DNA of 64,000 bases from Phytophthora sp. 'mugwort' (Eukaryota > Oomycota > Peronosporomycetes > Peronosporales > Peronosporaceae). Both the position numbers and the translations under genes were made by a program. This document shows positions 21,930 to 33,349 of the stretch, piece after piece. Position 1 is the first letter of the stretch. Each line of letters starts with the position of its first letter. The notes under the pieces are model-generated. The model did not search any database. It had not been told where the DNA came from and worked only from the letters and a program-made list of their open reading frames with translations. The stretch is taken from contig JAUCEF010000010.1 in assembly GCA_033558025.1 (NCBI GenBank), forward strand, positions 2,567,001-2,631,000. The letters are read 5' to 3'.

Positions 21930-22189
21930 CCATTCTAACGACGTTGAAGTATTACTTCAAATATTGTGCCTTTCTGTATTTTTGGCTAATCCGACCGTAA
22001 AAAGTATGTTTTTATTGTGCCTCGCCTTGTTACTATCTTGACTTCTCCTTATTTTTAAGTGCGTTTCACTGCAAACAATGCTGTTTTACTAAATAGCTCC
22101 AATTAAGGCGCGTGGCTTGAGCCAGCCAAATGTCCGATTACCATCGCGAGCAGCGGCATTCGGACTTTTAGAGCATGGTCTTAGCGTCA

Positions 22190-22940
22190 AATAATGACTT
22201 TTTCGCTTGACCTGAGATGGCGTGCTGTAGTACTGGTCTACATGTATGATGTTGAACTGAGCCTTGTGGGGACTTCACTGGGGATTTCTTACCGTAGTCT
22301 TACAAGATGGTACCAAAGGTTTGTTCAGACAGGAAATGTAGACAAGTAGCCGCCAGCTGAGAAGAGCGTGAAGTGGCCAAAGTCTGTTCGGGATTTTGTT
22401 TCTGTGTATGTAGACAGCCCTCCATGTTTTTACTTTGGAAAACTACGTGCAGCTATTCTACAGGAAAAATCCTACGGGGGTGTGCCTGTCCGACGCAACC
22501 ATTTGTCGTACTTTACGTTTTGACCTTGGGTTGACGCGAAACGTTCTAACAAAGCGTGCCGCAGAAAGTGTGTCACGCGAATGCAAGGCGTTCATATTTC
22601 GGCTCTCTCCATCCTACTGCGGGCCCGACCAACTCGTGTTTATAGATGAAACTACGAAGGACGGAAGGTAAAATTTGATTATGACTAATGCCTAATGGGT
22701 TACTAAATTTGTTCCTCAATTGAAATGCTCGACGCAGATCTGTACTACGCCGCAATGGCTGGTCATCTCGCACCTCGCTGCTAACGTTCGTGTTCCAGTT
22801 TTAAAGGCAAGCGTCTATCGGTCCTTGCTGCAATGGACGTTACTGGACCCAGCCGCCTGTTGCGCTGCTCCGCTGTCTAAGGTAGCTACTGCACCAATCC
22901 ATACGTTCAGAGAGAGAGAGACACAGTGTTTAGTGAGGTA
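22190..22940 (+). pseudogene. Tc1/mariner-like transposase fragment
   Basis: Traces of the HTH region (LRWRAVVLVYMYDVELSLVG, SYRSLTRWYQRF) are followed by LGLTRNVLTKRAAESVSREC and DQLVFIDETTKDGR, the segment that bears the first catalytic Asp of Tc1-like DDE transposases. Stops and shifts are frequent and the second half is missing. Confidence 0.7.
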
Positions 22941-24224
22941 AGAGCGGAGCTGTGAACAGGTATCACGCTGCTTACCTGGGTGTTCTTCGCCGACTGGTTG
23001 GTCAGCGACGATTTTAGATGAGTGACAAGTCACTAAGTGGCGGCCTTTTTGCCGACGCGCCACAATATTTAAGCCCATCCTCTCAAAGGCCACGGGCCCG
23101 ATTACGAAATCCAATTAGGCGGACAAAATAACGGAGAGTCACAATAATACTTTCCATATCTCCGTCAAGACATACAGTCAATGCCGTTGCATAATTGGGT
23201 AACTCGACCATGCATTCTGTTATTGGCACTATTTGCTTCGAGGTACTTCGAAGTATCGGCTAATTTACTGTTCGCACATCTCACAGGACGTAAGTTTGCA
23301 AGTATTTACCGAATTACCTTAGGTATACTTCCTCCGGGTGGAAAAGTTTGCATCGACAATCAGATGGAGGACCACAGCTTTTTTTTTTAGAGCAGCTATT
23401 GGTCCCCGGACGGCTACAATCGATGCGTTATGATCTCCTATTGGTTCCCGTTTTTCAAACACAAGAAAGTCTCCAAAAACGACAAGTTACAGTAAGAATT
23501 CAACGGAAACACCGTTTCAAATTTAGAGCGGAACGGTTTTTGCCAAAAGTTAACCTACATGTTAAACTGGATACAGCCGGAACTAGGATAATAAAATAGG
23601 ACCACCGTGACAGGAACGCTTTGGGCTTGACTTCGAGGTCCTTTGCGTTGCCGCATGCTTTCCTATTGACGACGATGGTCGGAGCGCCGATTAAAATTGA
23701 GAGCGGTCATTTAAAATTTAAAATGACTCATTTACGGAACGGATGCCGAGGATGGGGCGTCTCAGTACCTTCTCTGTGTAAATGTATCGACTATTCTCTC
23801 TAATATTTTATATTTGACCGAGCTTTATAGCCACAGGATGGGATAGGTCATCAATGCAGTCTTTCAAGCCCGGAGGAAGTAGGCGATAACTTACCGCGGA
23901 CAGTAAAGTGTACGTACAGAGACCAGATTTTCACTGTCATGTCTATCAGAAGTAATTTAAGAAGAATTATTTTAAAATTATTATTATATTTTTAAATAAT
24001 TTAAATTTATTTTATTCTATTATGTTATTATTAACTTTAATTTTTTTACAGTGTCCACCAGCATCTCCTTTTATGTAGTTTCCTTTTGGTTGCCGGGGCT
24101 GCGAAAAAGATCAGGGCGGTGGATAGACGTGTACATGCGTGTGGTAACTAAGGTGCACGGTTGGCTTTCCCATTCGATCGCCTATTGGCTAAAACACAGG
24201 TGTATGCCATAACAAATAAAAGGT
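22941..24224. other. Repeat-derived, partly AT-rich stretch without a gene
   Basis: A lone sequence resembling the Tc1-type terminal repeat of 13127-14836 lies at about 23329-23345. The stretch 23955-24050 is almost pure A/T. No coding region is supported. Confidence 0.45.
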
Positions 24225-24511
24225 TATACTAAGGTAATTCGGTATTGCTGCGTCGAAACCTCCCTTGTCTGGGCCACACCAACCCTACTAACAAACATAT
24301 TCATTATACTTTAGATGCCTATGGTGATTTCACAATGGTATGTACACTACACAATGTAACCATGCTCAATTAAATGGCCATGAGAGACCTCTGCAGACAC
24401 CGCCAACTTCTCAATCACAACTCTTTTACTCTCTTCTAAGCAAGTCTCATCTCCATCGACCAAATCCTTGACCGGTACCGTAACTCTTTGTTGACAGGGC
24501 TACTCTAATAA

Positions 24512-25670
24512 ATGCCGCAAGCCTCGCTCGCCGATGACCGTGATTTTCCGCGCCTCAATGGCCGGAACTTCATGATCTGGAAGACACTTGTCACCGCCGC
24601 ACTCGAAGGCAAGAACCTCATCGGTTTTGTCAACTACGCTGGAGAATCCGAGTCTGACTTCAGCGACAACGACGGGCTTGACCCCAAGTACTCCAAATTC
24701 TTCACGTCCGAAGACAACGAAGTCGTCAAGAATACCGTGGACGAGATCAGCGCCCCACGTGCCGATCTACCGGGCTCCTCATGGAGTGAGGGCTCGGATG
24801 ACAGCACTGCTGCTCTCGATGAAGACGGAGACGTCGAGATTGAACAGGAGAATCTCCCTGTGAACAAATCGTTCGCTGCCAAGAAGCAGTAAAAACGCAA
24901 GAGAGCAGAGAAGCTGAGGGTCAGACGCCCCAAGCTGAGCTCCGAGAAGCTACGCCACATGGAAGCGAAACCTAAAGCGTTACTCATCAAGACCAAGGAT
25001 GACCAGCATTTCTCATGATTAAGGCGAAAACAACGACATACGAGATCTTCAAGACGCTGCGCGCCATGTACGAAGACATCGCCATCCAGAGAGACCCGTA
25101 TTACATCATGAACTACCTGATGGCTTTGAAGTACGAAGAAGGCTCCGACCTGCACAAGTTCATCTACGAAATGGAAGAAGGGATGAAGGCAGCCTTGGAC
25201 ACCACCACAGTCTGACGACAGATGAGCAAAAGACCATCTACTTATATCACGCCTTGCATGATGTCTGGAAAGTGGAAATTGCAGCCTGGAAGGATAGTCG
25301 CAAGTACGTCCTGTACGAGGAGCTCAACCGGCACATTGAAACTAAGGTTCGTAATGATATGGCACGCAGTCACTATACCATAAAACAAGATACCCCAGAA
25401 TCCCGGGAGAGGCGAGCTGAAAAAGCTCTACAAGCCGAAGCACCAACCAAAGTGGAAACACCACCGACAGCTCTCGTGGCGACTCACAAGTACGCGTACT
25501 GTGGACGTGGGAACCACGACATCGTTGACTGCTACATTCTACAGCTTTGTATCCACAACGGCCAAGTTAAGAAGAGAACCACCTTTCCAGTCAATTCCAA
25601 GCTTAAACAACCTCATAGGTCGCAACGCCAGCATCCCTACAAGGGAGACTACAAGTACCGAAGGTAGTGA
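24512..25670 (+). pseudogene. Copia gag region, broken
   Basis: The frame from 24512 opens with FPRLNGRNFMIWKTLVTAAL, the usual Copia gag N-terminus (substrate-binding-like gag fold). Further gag sequence follows at 25015-25215 (YEIFKTLRAMYEDIAIQRDP, MNYLMALKYEEGSDLHKFIY) and 25254-25667, which ends with a degraded CCHC zinc knuckle (YCGRGNHDIVDC). Stops at 24890-24893 and 25014 and a shift near 25213 separate these. Confidence 0.7.
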
Positions 25671-25899
25671 CTAGCCTCGAAGCCGCTACAACAATGGCCG
25701 CGGAAGAAACAACCGAAACGGCAACGATAGACGCCACGCCAATCGTGGGCGCTCTTACCACCAAGGTCTCCAGAACCACAACAAGTTTCACGATAGACGC
25801 AACCAAGAAGGGAATGGCTCAGCCAACAGCGAGTACGGCATCATCGTCATCACCACACTCGATCTGGCCCGATGAAGGACGAGACCAGCCTTACCGCTC

Positions 25900-27148
25900 A
25901 AGACGTATCCCATGACCCCCACGTGGACGATCGACTCTGACTGTACCCGCTTCGTTACGTTCAGGCCGCTTTTGTTCAAGGAGCTGAAGCCCACTGTTGG
26001 AAAATCCATCGCCGTTGGTGGAAACCATCAGATCCCCATTCCTGACACGGCACTGTGAACAGGACCGTCACAGACACCAAGGAAAACGAACGGAAAACGA
26101 ACGCCTCATTACCTGAGCAACGTGCTGTGCGCACTCAAACTCAATTTGAACTTGCTCTCGGTGCGCCAAGCTGAAGACAAGTACTACAGGTTCAACTTTC
26201 CCAACGCCAAGAAATGCTTTCTGTTCTTCGCTCACCGAACCAAGTTCGAGACAGAGACTGGAGAAGGAAATCGCCTCTATCAGTTCAAAGCTCGTCCAAC
26301 GACACTAACCAAGCGACCCATGTGGCCAACACAGGTACGTCCGATAATATTATGCTCTGGCATAGACGAATGGGTCATCCAAACTTTGCGCTATGCAGGA
26401 TCTGGCTAAGACAAATAATGTCAAGGATTATGAGAATATCGAGATTCGACTCCAGCAAATACTACTTTTGCCCATCATGCACATATGCAAAATCATATCA
26501 TGATCCATTCAATAAACGATCAGATGAAAGGACAAAATTTTTCTCTTGAAAAGGTTCACAGTGACATGGCGGATCATTGCCAGTTGCAACACTCTCGGGT
26601 GCCACTACTTCCTCACTTTCATCGATGACTTCTCACGCTCTATGTTCATCTACTTCATTAAGCGAAAGTCAGACCTGTACGAATGCTATGAGAATTTCAG
26701 AAAGAAAGCCCAGAAGATGTTTCGCGACGATGTAGGCCATCTCGAATACACCGAGCACATGTATGATGAAGAGATCCGAAACCTCCAAAGCGACAACGCC
26801 CGTGAGTATGAAAAGCTCGGAAAATTATCTTCGATAAGTACAACACACATGCGCAACAAAATGGTGTAGCATAGAGGCGTATGCGTATACTGCTTGAACG
26901 ATCAAGAGCCTTCTTAATTGATGGAAACTTACCCCACGTTCTCTGCGGAGAATGCGTCAAACACTTCGCTGACTTCCTCAACATAACTCGGAGCTCTGCC
27001 ACGGACAATATTGCTCCCCAGACAAGTGGTTCAACCGCAACCCATCCGCATACTACATCAAAGTTGGATGCGCGGCATACGGGCACATCCCAGAACCCTA
27101 TCGCAATCAAGCTCGAAAAATGAGCTAAGAAGTGCATGTATCTGGGTA
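25900..27148 (+). pseudogene. Copia protease-integrase region, broken
   Basis: WTIDSDCTRFVTFRPLLFKE (about 25922) is a degenerate aspartic protease active-site region. Integrase traces follow: MLWHRRMGHPNFALCR with CPSCTYAK (HHCC zinc domain), YFLTFIDDFSRSMFIYFIKR (first catalytic Asp), NLQSDNAREY (second Asp) and THAQQNGV followed by MRILLERSRAFLIDGNLPHV. Several stops interrupt it. Confidence 0.7.
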
Positions 27149-27195
27149 GAAACGCTCTTTCAGGGCCAGAATCATAGCTTCTTGGCCACGATGAC

Positions 27196-28117
27196 CTAAT
27201 GATCCACAATGGGCAACCACAAATATGCGGGCAAGCAGGTCGTTGGGCTCGTGGGGATCCAGCGACGTACGTCGATAGTTACCACTCCATCCTCCCCCGT
27301 ATTTAACACCACGCGCAGCCGGGATTTCTCGCGAGCGGCTGCTTGCTGGGCCGTGGGAATGTCTGAATGTGTCGGGAATACAATTTTTTCTTCAATCAAG
27401 GGCCGTAGCGGAGAGAGATCGGAAACTGGGACAACTTGGTGGCTTCTGGTGCGTACCACCGCTACCCTAATGACCGATTTCGCGTGCCAGCGAGAGAATA
27501 TGCCAGCCCAGATATTTTTCTCGCCAGCAATGTGCTCGATAGTGTAGTATAGACCACAGAGACGCATCGCCCAGCGCAGTAGTCTATCTCGCACGTGTCG
27601 CTTGAGCTCCACACTTGGCACAACGATGTATGCCAGGTTTGCATGGTCATAATAAAGACGAAATCTCTTCGATCGGAGAAGGAATTAGTCGAGATCGTGG
27701 CATACCTTGATGATAGGAAACGCTTCATTTTCCACCTCAGTTCAGTTCAGCTCGTTGTGCTTGAACAAGCCGCCTTTGCACACGATCAGCTCATGCTTCT
27801 GCTCATCCACAGGCAGCGATGCATCCCAGATGCAGACTTGAGTCAGAAAAAAGGCTATAGCCCGCTGCCCATGCGTCAGTAAGCAGGAGCAGCTCAGCAT
27901 CAAGATCAGAGAAGGTCATCAATGCGGAGTCAGCCACCAGAGCCACCACGGCATCAAACGCAGTTCGCTCGGTGTTCGTCCACACCGTGGCTATATTTAG
28001 AGCATTGCGATTACGCCGACCAATCCGTTGCCTCTCCGCGTTTAACTTGTCCTGGAGGGGAGCGATAGTGCGCGCATAGTTTGGAAGAGAGTCCTGTAGC
28101 CAGTTTGTAGCACACAA
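27196..28117 (-). pseudogene. Gypsy RNase H and integrase start, broken
   Basis: LLLTDAWAAGYSLF (about 27860) is the RNase H start; IEHIAGEKNIWAGIFSRW (about 27535-27485) is its end. The linker DVRRWIPTSPTTCLPAYLWL leads into the integrase zinc domain. Frames shift at about 27620 and 27800. Confidence 0.6.
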
Positions 28118-28884
28118 AGTACTGGAGGTCGGCTACAGTGGCGGGTAGAGGTAGTTCTGTGAGAGCACTTACCCGAGCAGGGTCGTGACGGGCACCGTGA
28201 CTGGAGATTAGACGTCCACCCCACAGTACCTTCCAGCTCGAATAACGATGACTTGCTCATGTTCAGCTTGAAATTGGATTCATGCACGATCTCGAAGAAG
28301 ATACGCAGCGTTTGCAGGAACTCGTCCACGATCGGTGCAAAGAGAATGACATCATCTACCCACACTAGCGCCGTGTGCGATATCAAAGGGGCCAGGTTGG
28401 TCTGTATCTGGCTCTGGAAGTGCAGCTCAGAGTTCATCGCTCCCTCGGGGACGCGAGTCGGGGTGTACACGCCGTCTGGCGTCACAAAGCGAAAATTTCT
28501 TGACTGTCCTCGTCGAGGGGCAGCTGACAAAAACCCTGTGAAGTCGAACCGCCCGGACACTTTCTTGCCGTTAAATGCGTCGACCATAGTTGCCACTGTT
28601 GGCATCGTGCCTACAACTGGGACAGTCACTCGGTTGACTGGTCTGTAGTCAATGGTGAGCCGAACCTTATCTTGCGTGCCCGGTTTACGAACAGGCACGA
28701 CTGCACATGCCCATCGAGCAGCATTATTCTGCTCCACCAGACCGTTACCGACCCACGATTTGACGTATTCGCGAATAAACTGGCCTTGTAAGGGCGCGTA
28801 CTTGCGTGGTGGGCTCCGGTACGGCACCTCATCTTGGCGTAGTGTGATGTGGAGTGGTTCAACGTTGGCAGGTGGATCCTTCAC
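28042..28884 (-). pseudogene. Gypsy reverse transcriptase, partial
   Basis: A 280-residue frame contains the Ty3/Gypsy RT blocks: ARWACAVVPVRKPG, VRLTIDYRPVNRVTVPV, RFDFTGFLSAAP (degenerate), FRFVTPDGVYTPTRVPEGAM, and WVDDVILFA in place of the usual YVDD. The C-terminal 50 residues are out of frame. The RT active-site Tyr-to-Trp change and missing neighbours suggest inactivity. Confidence 0.8.
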
Positions 28885-29284
28885 GCCAAATATCAGGAAA
28901 CTGGGCGACTAGCTCGCGGACTGCGTCGACATGCGGCCTCGGCAGGCCATTGCTCACTGCTTGCTCCACAAGCTGATCAAGTGCTGCACTGTCTTCTGGC
29001 GGCGCTTCATCGTTTGGAAGCTTATCGCCGACTGGAACTCGTCGTCCTCTGCATCTTGCAGTGATGACCCTGCCAGCTGGGCAAGCTCGTCTTGCACATC
29101 AATGCCGAGCGGCTTCAGGACATCACGGCCTACAAAAAATCATCACCTTCGCCCGCTAGGACGACACAGGCCACCGCTCGCATCGAGACCGGCCCAGCAA
29201 TAGTGACAAGTTTCAAGTCCAGCAACACTTCGCTGTCGCATCTTACCAAACTACCCTCAGCCATTTTAGCGTCCACCGGCATAC

Positions 29285-30436
29285 TCAGTGAGGTGAGTGT
29301 GGGCTCACACTACGCAATGAGTTCACAAATTCTTGGGGTATGATACTCTTGTCGGCATCAGTGTCGGGTGAGTATGGCACTTCAAGCAAGCCGTTGAGGC
29401 GAACAGTCGCATCCGGTACAACGTACCGTGCAACTTTAGAGAGCAGTACACCAGAGCGCTGCTCCTTGGCCTCACAAAAGCGCGTCCTTGCTTCCTCGCG
29501 CTGTGCGTCCGTGGCGGTCGGGCAGTCCTTGGGCCAGTGTGATCCCTTGCAAACCAGGCAACCATCGTGCGGCGGAAGGCGTGAAGTCCGCGCCGCCGAC
29601 ACACCACACGTCCTCGGCAATATTGCCGCTGCCGGCGCCGGGCGTGGCATCGTCGACCTGTCACTCGAAGCCCGCTGCGGTTTGCGATCGAACTTTCCCG
29701 ATTTGGCGTCAGACTTTGCAGCATAGTCTTGCGACATCCGATGAAACCGTTGTTGCACCTTCGCATGCTCCAATATGAAATCGAAGAGGGCGATATCATC
29801 AGATTTGCAGTCACGCCTCTCTAATTCCATAAGCCGCATAATCTGAGCCTTGAGGGCTGGCAGCTCCAGGTTTTCAACCAATAGACGACAGCGAGACTTC
29901 ATTCGACTCTTGTAGCCAGCGTCTGCCTCATTGTCCGCCCCAATTAACTTGTGGAGGCCGTTGTCCTCCACAAATCCATTGAATTTCTCGTAGTAGCGGA
30001 AGATGCGCCTGTCGCAGTCATCAATAGATAGGTCTATCTTAAGGTTCTGACAGAACAGAGACGTGACTTCTGGAACAAACTCGTTCTTGAGCATGTGGCA
30101 GCATGCCTGTAGAGCGCTCATGATGTCCGCATCAGTCACAGAATCCACGGACTTCTTTAGCACGTAGGTAGCCAGGTTTGTCAACGTCTTCCGCTTCATA
30201 GAACCCTTCACCGTAGCCACCACGTTCTCAAACATTTCACCAGTAGTGCTGCAGCGGTGACGTATCTTCTCTACGTACCGTTCCCACTCACGATGCCATT
30301 CGATCAGCGCAGCATGGTTCCAGCTAGAAAGCGCAGGCGCACGAATCACCTCGAAGATCGTCTGAGGATCGACATCTCCACATCGCCGTCGGAGTCTTCC
30401 GTAAAGCCCGGCATAGTTGAAATTTAATTCGAACAT
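29285..30436 (-). CDS. Gypsy gag with zinc knuckle and protease start
   Basis: An uninterrupted 383-residue frame. The first ~210 residues are alpha-helical and rich in Arg/Lys/Glu, as in retrotransposon capsid proteins. A basic Ser/Arg/Pro linker follows, then a CCHC zinc knuckle CLVCKGSHWPKDC (about residues 293-305). Near the C-terminus the protease region reads DTDADKSIIPQEFV, where family members have DTGAD. This is the only long intact frame of the element; packaging of element RNA is the family role. Confidence 0.75.
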   Translation of the reverse strand: MFELNFNYAGLYGRLRRRCGDVDPQTIFEVIRAPALSSWNHAALIEWHREWERYVEKIRHRCSTTGEMFENVVATVKGSMKRKTLTNLATYVLKKSVDSVTDADIMSALQACCHMLKNEFVPEVTSLFCQNLKIDLSIDDCDRRIFRYYEKFNGFVEDNGLHKLIGADNEADAGYKSRMKSRCRLLVENLELPALKAQIMRLMELERRDCKSDDIALFDFILEHAKVQQRFHRMSQDYAAKSDAKSGKFDRKPQRASSDRSTMPRPAPAAAILPRTCGVSAARTSRLPPHDGCLVCKGSHWPKDCPTATDAQREEARTRFCEAKEQRSGVLLSKVARYVVPDATVRLNGLLEVPYSPDTDADKSIIPQEFVNSLRSVSPHSPH

Positions 30437-30604
30437 AAGGCGAACTTAGTGAATGCGTACTTAATCGACGCAGACCGACAATTTTGGGTACAACTGACGA
30501 CAGGAAACCTCGGTTGCCACGCGCACCGAAGAGACAAAGTACCGGACAGTCATCGACGTCCGGGATCAATGCACTCAACGCTTCGAAGAGCGCAAAGCTA
30601 GCTT

Positions 30605-30895
30605 TGTCGTGAAACCCCGGATGTTTCGAAGAAGGTAAAATGATTAAGGAGAACATGAAAGCGGAATGCAAGCTAAGCCTAGGTCTCCTACTGTAGCTCC
30701 GTCGTGTAGTCGTAAGCACGTGCCAGCATCCACTGCTTGCTCAGGCTGCGTGCCTCAAGCCGAGTGATACTCATGGTACGCGCTTGCAGTGCGTCCACTG
30801 GCCATCGACATCACTCCGTCGTTGCCGTTGGTCAGTCTGCGATGTTGAAGCTCATAGACAAGGAGAACTCCACCGTAATCTGGCGACACCTACGC
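30605..30895 (-). repeat. Dispersed repeat, copy B
   Basis: Reverse complement of copy A at 20800-21085, upstream of the Gypsy gag. Confidence 0.65.
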
Positions 30896-32539
30896 GTGGT
30901 ATTTATCGAGCGAGACTCATTTGAAGGATCGAGCTGTGTCGGAAAGACAATATGCTTACGGTATGGTTTCATCTTTGTGCTTTGCTTGTCGGGCCCACTA
31001 CTGCAATGGTCGTTGCGTTGTGGTGGCCTTGTCTAGATGGAGAGATAGTCCACCCCCTTCAAAACAAGTTGCTCCCATTCTTCAGGCACTTAAAAGTCTG
31101 TTCTTGCAGAAACGGTGGCTTATTAGCTCGGCAATCGAAGAGGTGATTTTACGAGACGCCATGTTTTACGTGACGCTAATTCACTCCACATGAAGGACGC
31201 CGAGCCTCGGTCCGACATTTGTTGCGGACGGGCTAGATTTCGCCGAACTCGAGCTCCTCTGAGGCAACAAATCCGTGACTTTGGTGTTACATGTCAGGAG
31301 AAAGGGCTTCGATTCGTCTGTATTTTCTTGTCGTTAGCATGTGGGACACAGTAGAGTTCATTTCATTACAGCTCCTGTGCTTGTGGTACGCTCTCGAGGG
31401 TTTACACTATTTTTGCTCCTTACCACTACTATGAAATAAGCAAGTGTATGATGAAGCGGCGTATACCGCCTTGGTCGGTGCACCCAAACCTTAACGCTTA
31501 CCATACATCTTCTTTTCAAGTCACTTTTGACTACGAAGCCATAATGCAGTTCTTTCACCAAAAAGTATTATTGCTACAGTACGTCGAAGTATTATTATTC
31601 TCATGCATTTGTGTGTGGAAAACCGAAAATGGTGTGACGCCTCGTAGACAAGACCAGCAATATTTGTGGCACGCTGCAGTCGTGTGGCACGGCTCGTGAC
31701 ACAGAGTGGCTACTGGTTTCGTCTTACAACTGAGTCCTTTACCTGCCTTCGAGTCTGCCCTTCATCAGCTGTCCACCAGTTTCTATGCATCTTTCAATCT
31801 CCTGTTCGAGTCTCATGGTCGGAAAACTTTGCTACTCCATGTAAATATTGTCTTTTCGGGAATTCGCGATACTAATACCCAGCGTGGGCGCAATCGAGGA
31901 AAAATACTTCGACGATGACTGTCCCGACCCGACGTTGAGGTGTGCATCCCAATGACAATGTCGCCGTCTAACATGACTCGCATTTGGTCGCGAGTGTATT
32001 TCAAAAGGCCTTCTTAGTTTCTCCACGCTCGCTGCAAACGGCGGGTCCTCCTAGAATTGGCATCACCACGAATTGGTCTTGTACGTTCAAGCTCTAAGAA
32101 CTTCCTCTTTTTATGATCAATGTATTGGCGTAGCCAATCGGTCGAGTGTCGTCTTAGTGGGGCTGCTGGATTCAAATGGAGCTAGGTGCGCTGAATTCCC
32201 CGCATAACCGTTTCGTGGAGTTCATCGCTGCCAATAACAATGTTATTGGCAGCCCAAAGATGGCTCGCAGAAGCTCGTCAACCGGCAACGGCAATACGCG
32301 GTCGAGCATTACGAGACAGGTCTTCGTGTCCCAAATGCCACCTTTATGAGCCAAACTGAGAGCATATTCGAGGGTTCTATATCTGACGGCTCCTTTTCGA
32401 TAGGGATGTCGACGAGGAGATATATCTAAATATTATTAGATGCAGAACGCCGAGTTTGACTGGTACTCGAGCCTTGGGTCATGATTGCCGCCCTCTTGAA
32501 GTCAATATTGTTGAGTGCCAGCATAAAGTTTCTCGAGTT
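30896..32539. other. Stretch with weak coding traces only
   Basis: No family recognised. On the minus strand, 32400-31850 shows short phrases in shifting frames (GGIWDTKTCLVMLDRVLP, LKYTRDQMRVMLDGDIVIGM) that look like a decayed gene but cannot be named. A 27-base hairpin is at 32227-32253. Confidence 0.4.
32227..32253. repeat. Short perfect hairpin
   Basis: 12-base arms GCTGCCAATAAC and GTTATTGGCAGC around AAT. Confidence 0.85.
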
Positions 32540-32732
32540 TTTGTGGCCCTGCATTCAGCCACGGGACATGATAAAACGTTTGCGGGCGCTGAGGAATCGC
32601 CGGTGCAAAATGAGTTTGACAAGGCGCCAAGACGTTCCAGGAGTTTATAGTTGTGCAAGTAGAAGCACCTGTCTTGTGGAGGAGGTGGATCTTCAGTGTC
32701 AGTTGAGCTTGTTGATTTCAGCTCCTCTCGCT

Positions 32733-33251
32733 TCACTCCTGATCGTGGAAAACTGCTGCATCACTTTGTACGCTGGTGGCTGCCTTGGTCGCTTCACCGT
32801 CCTCAACAGCCTGCGTTGTCGCTTCTTCTATCTGCTCCGCGCTGTTTGACATCTTGACGGGATCGTCTCGAGCTGCAGAGACAACTGTGTCGTCGTCACC
32901 GAGTATTATAATGTTTACCATGACGGCTTCTGCAGTGCGTTCCATCATGCAACTGGCGTTCGCTTTGGCTCTGGCGAGCTCGAGTGAAAACTCTCTCAAA
33001 CGAGTAAGAAGTTCGCAGTATATAGCAGCAACGTGGATGTGAACAGAGCGGCCCAGAGTCACCCGAATCCCGACAAATTTGTTAGAAACCTTGTCATAAT
33101 TCAGCTTGGAAGTCGGAAGGATGAGCTTTTGAGGGATGAATACTCGGGTGAGGCAAGCGTAACGTGCATGAGATGCAGCAGTGGGCGCTACATCTCGTCG
33201 CGTTACTCTCACCCTGAAACATTTGTCACTAAACTTAGGCCAGTATAACAC
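32733..33251 (-). CDS. Hypothetical protein, left-arm copy
   Basis: A 172-residue frame starts 98 bases from the start of the 688-residue gene, head to head with it. It has a basic N-terminal half and an Ala/Glu/Asp-rich C-terminal half (SAEQIEEATTQAVEDGEATK). No domain or signal peptide is recognised. The region may instead be a short exon set or the upstream region of the neighbouring gene; codon statistics would decide. Confidence 0.3.
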   Translation of the reverse strand: MLYWPKFSDKCFRVRVTRRDVAPTAASHARYACLTRVFIPQKLILPTSKLNYDKVSNKFVGIRVTLGRSVHIHVAAIYCELLTRLREFSLELARAKANASCMMERTAEAVMVNIIILGDDDTVVSAARDDPVKMSNSAEQIEEATTQAVEDGEATKAATSVQSDAAVFHDQE

Positions 33252-33349
33252 TGATAAGAACGGGGGCTATCTATTATCGGTGCTGCACTTGGAGCTGGCT
33301 AATGTGCGTTGCTGCATTAGAGGTGCTCGAGCAGCGGTGAGTCGTTTCC

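Larger units (their letters stand above)
24225..27148 (+). mobile_element. Copia-type LTR retrotransposon, 3' truncated
   Basis: It starts with an LTR-like region (about 24225-24490, matched inverted at 20215-20460), then gag, protease and integrase in Copia order on the plus strand. The reverse transcriptase and 3' LTR are missing. Sequence similarity to Copia stops at about 27148 after KKCMYLGRN, where minus-strand Gypsy sequence begins. Frameshifts and stops are numerous. Confidence 0.75.
27149..30895 (-). mobile_element. Gypsy-type LTR retrotransposon, truncated
   Basis: On the minus strand the order is leader repeat (30895-30605), gag (30436-29285), protease, reverse transcriptase (28884-28042), RNase H (about 28117-27500) and only the start of integrase, where the HHCC zinc domain VVAHCGSLGHRGQEAM ends against the Copia fragment at about 27149. 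Gypsy order (RT before integrase) is clear. No intact pair of LTRs was found. Confidence 0.75.
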
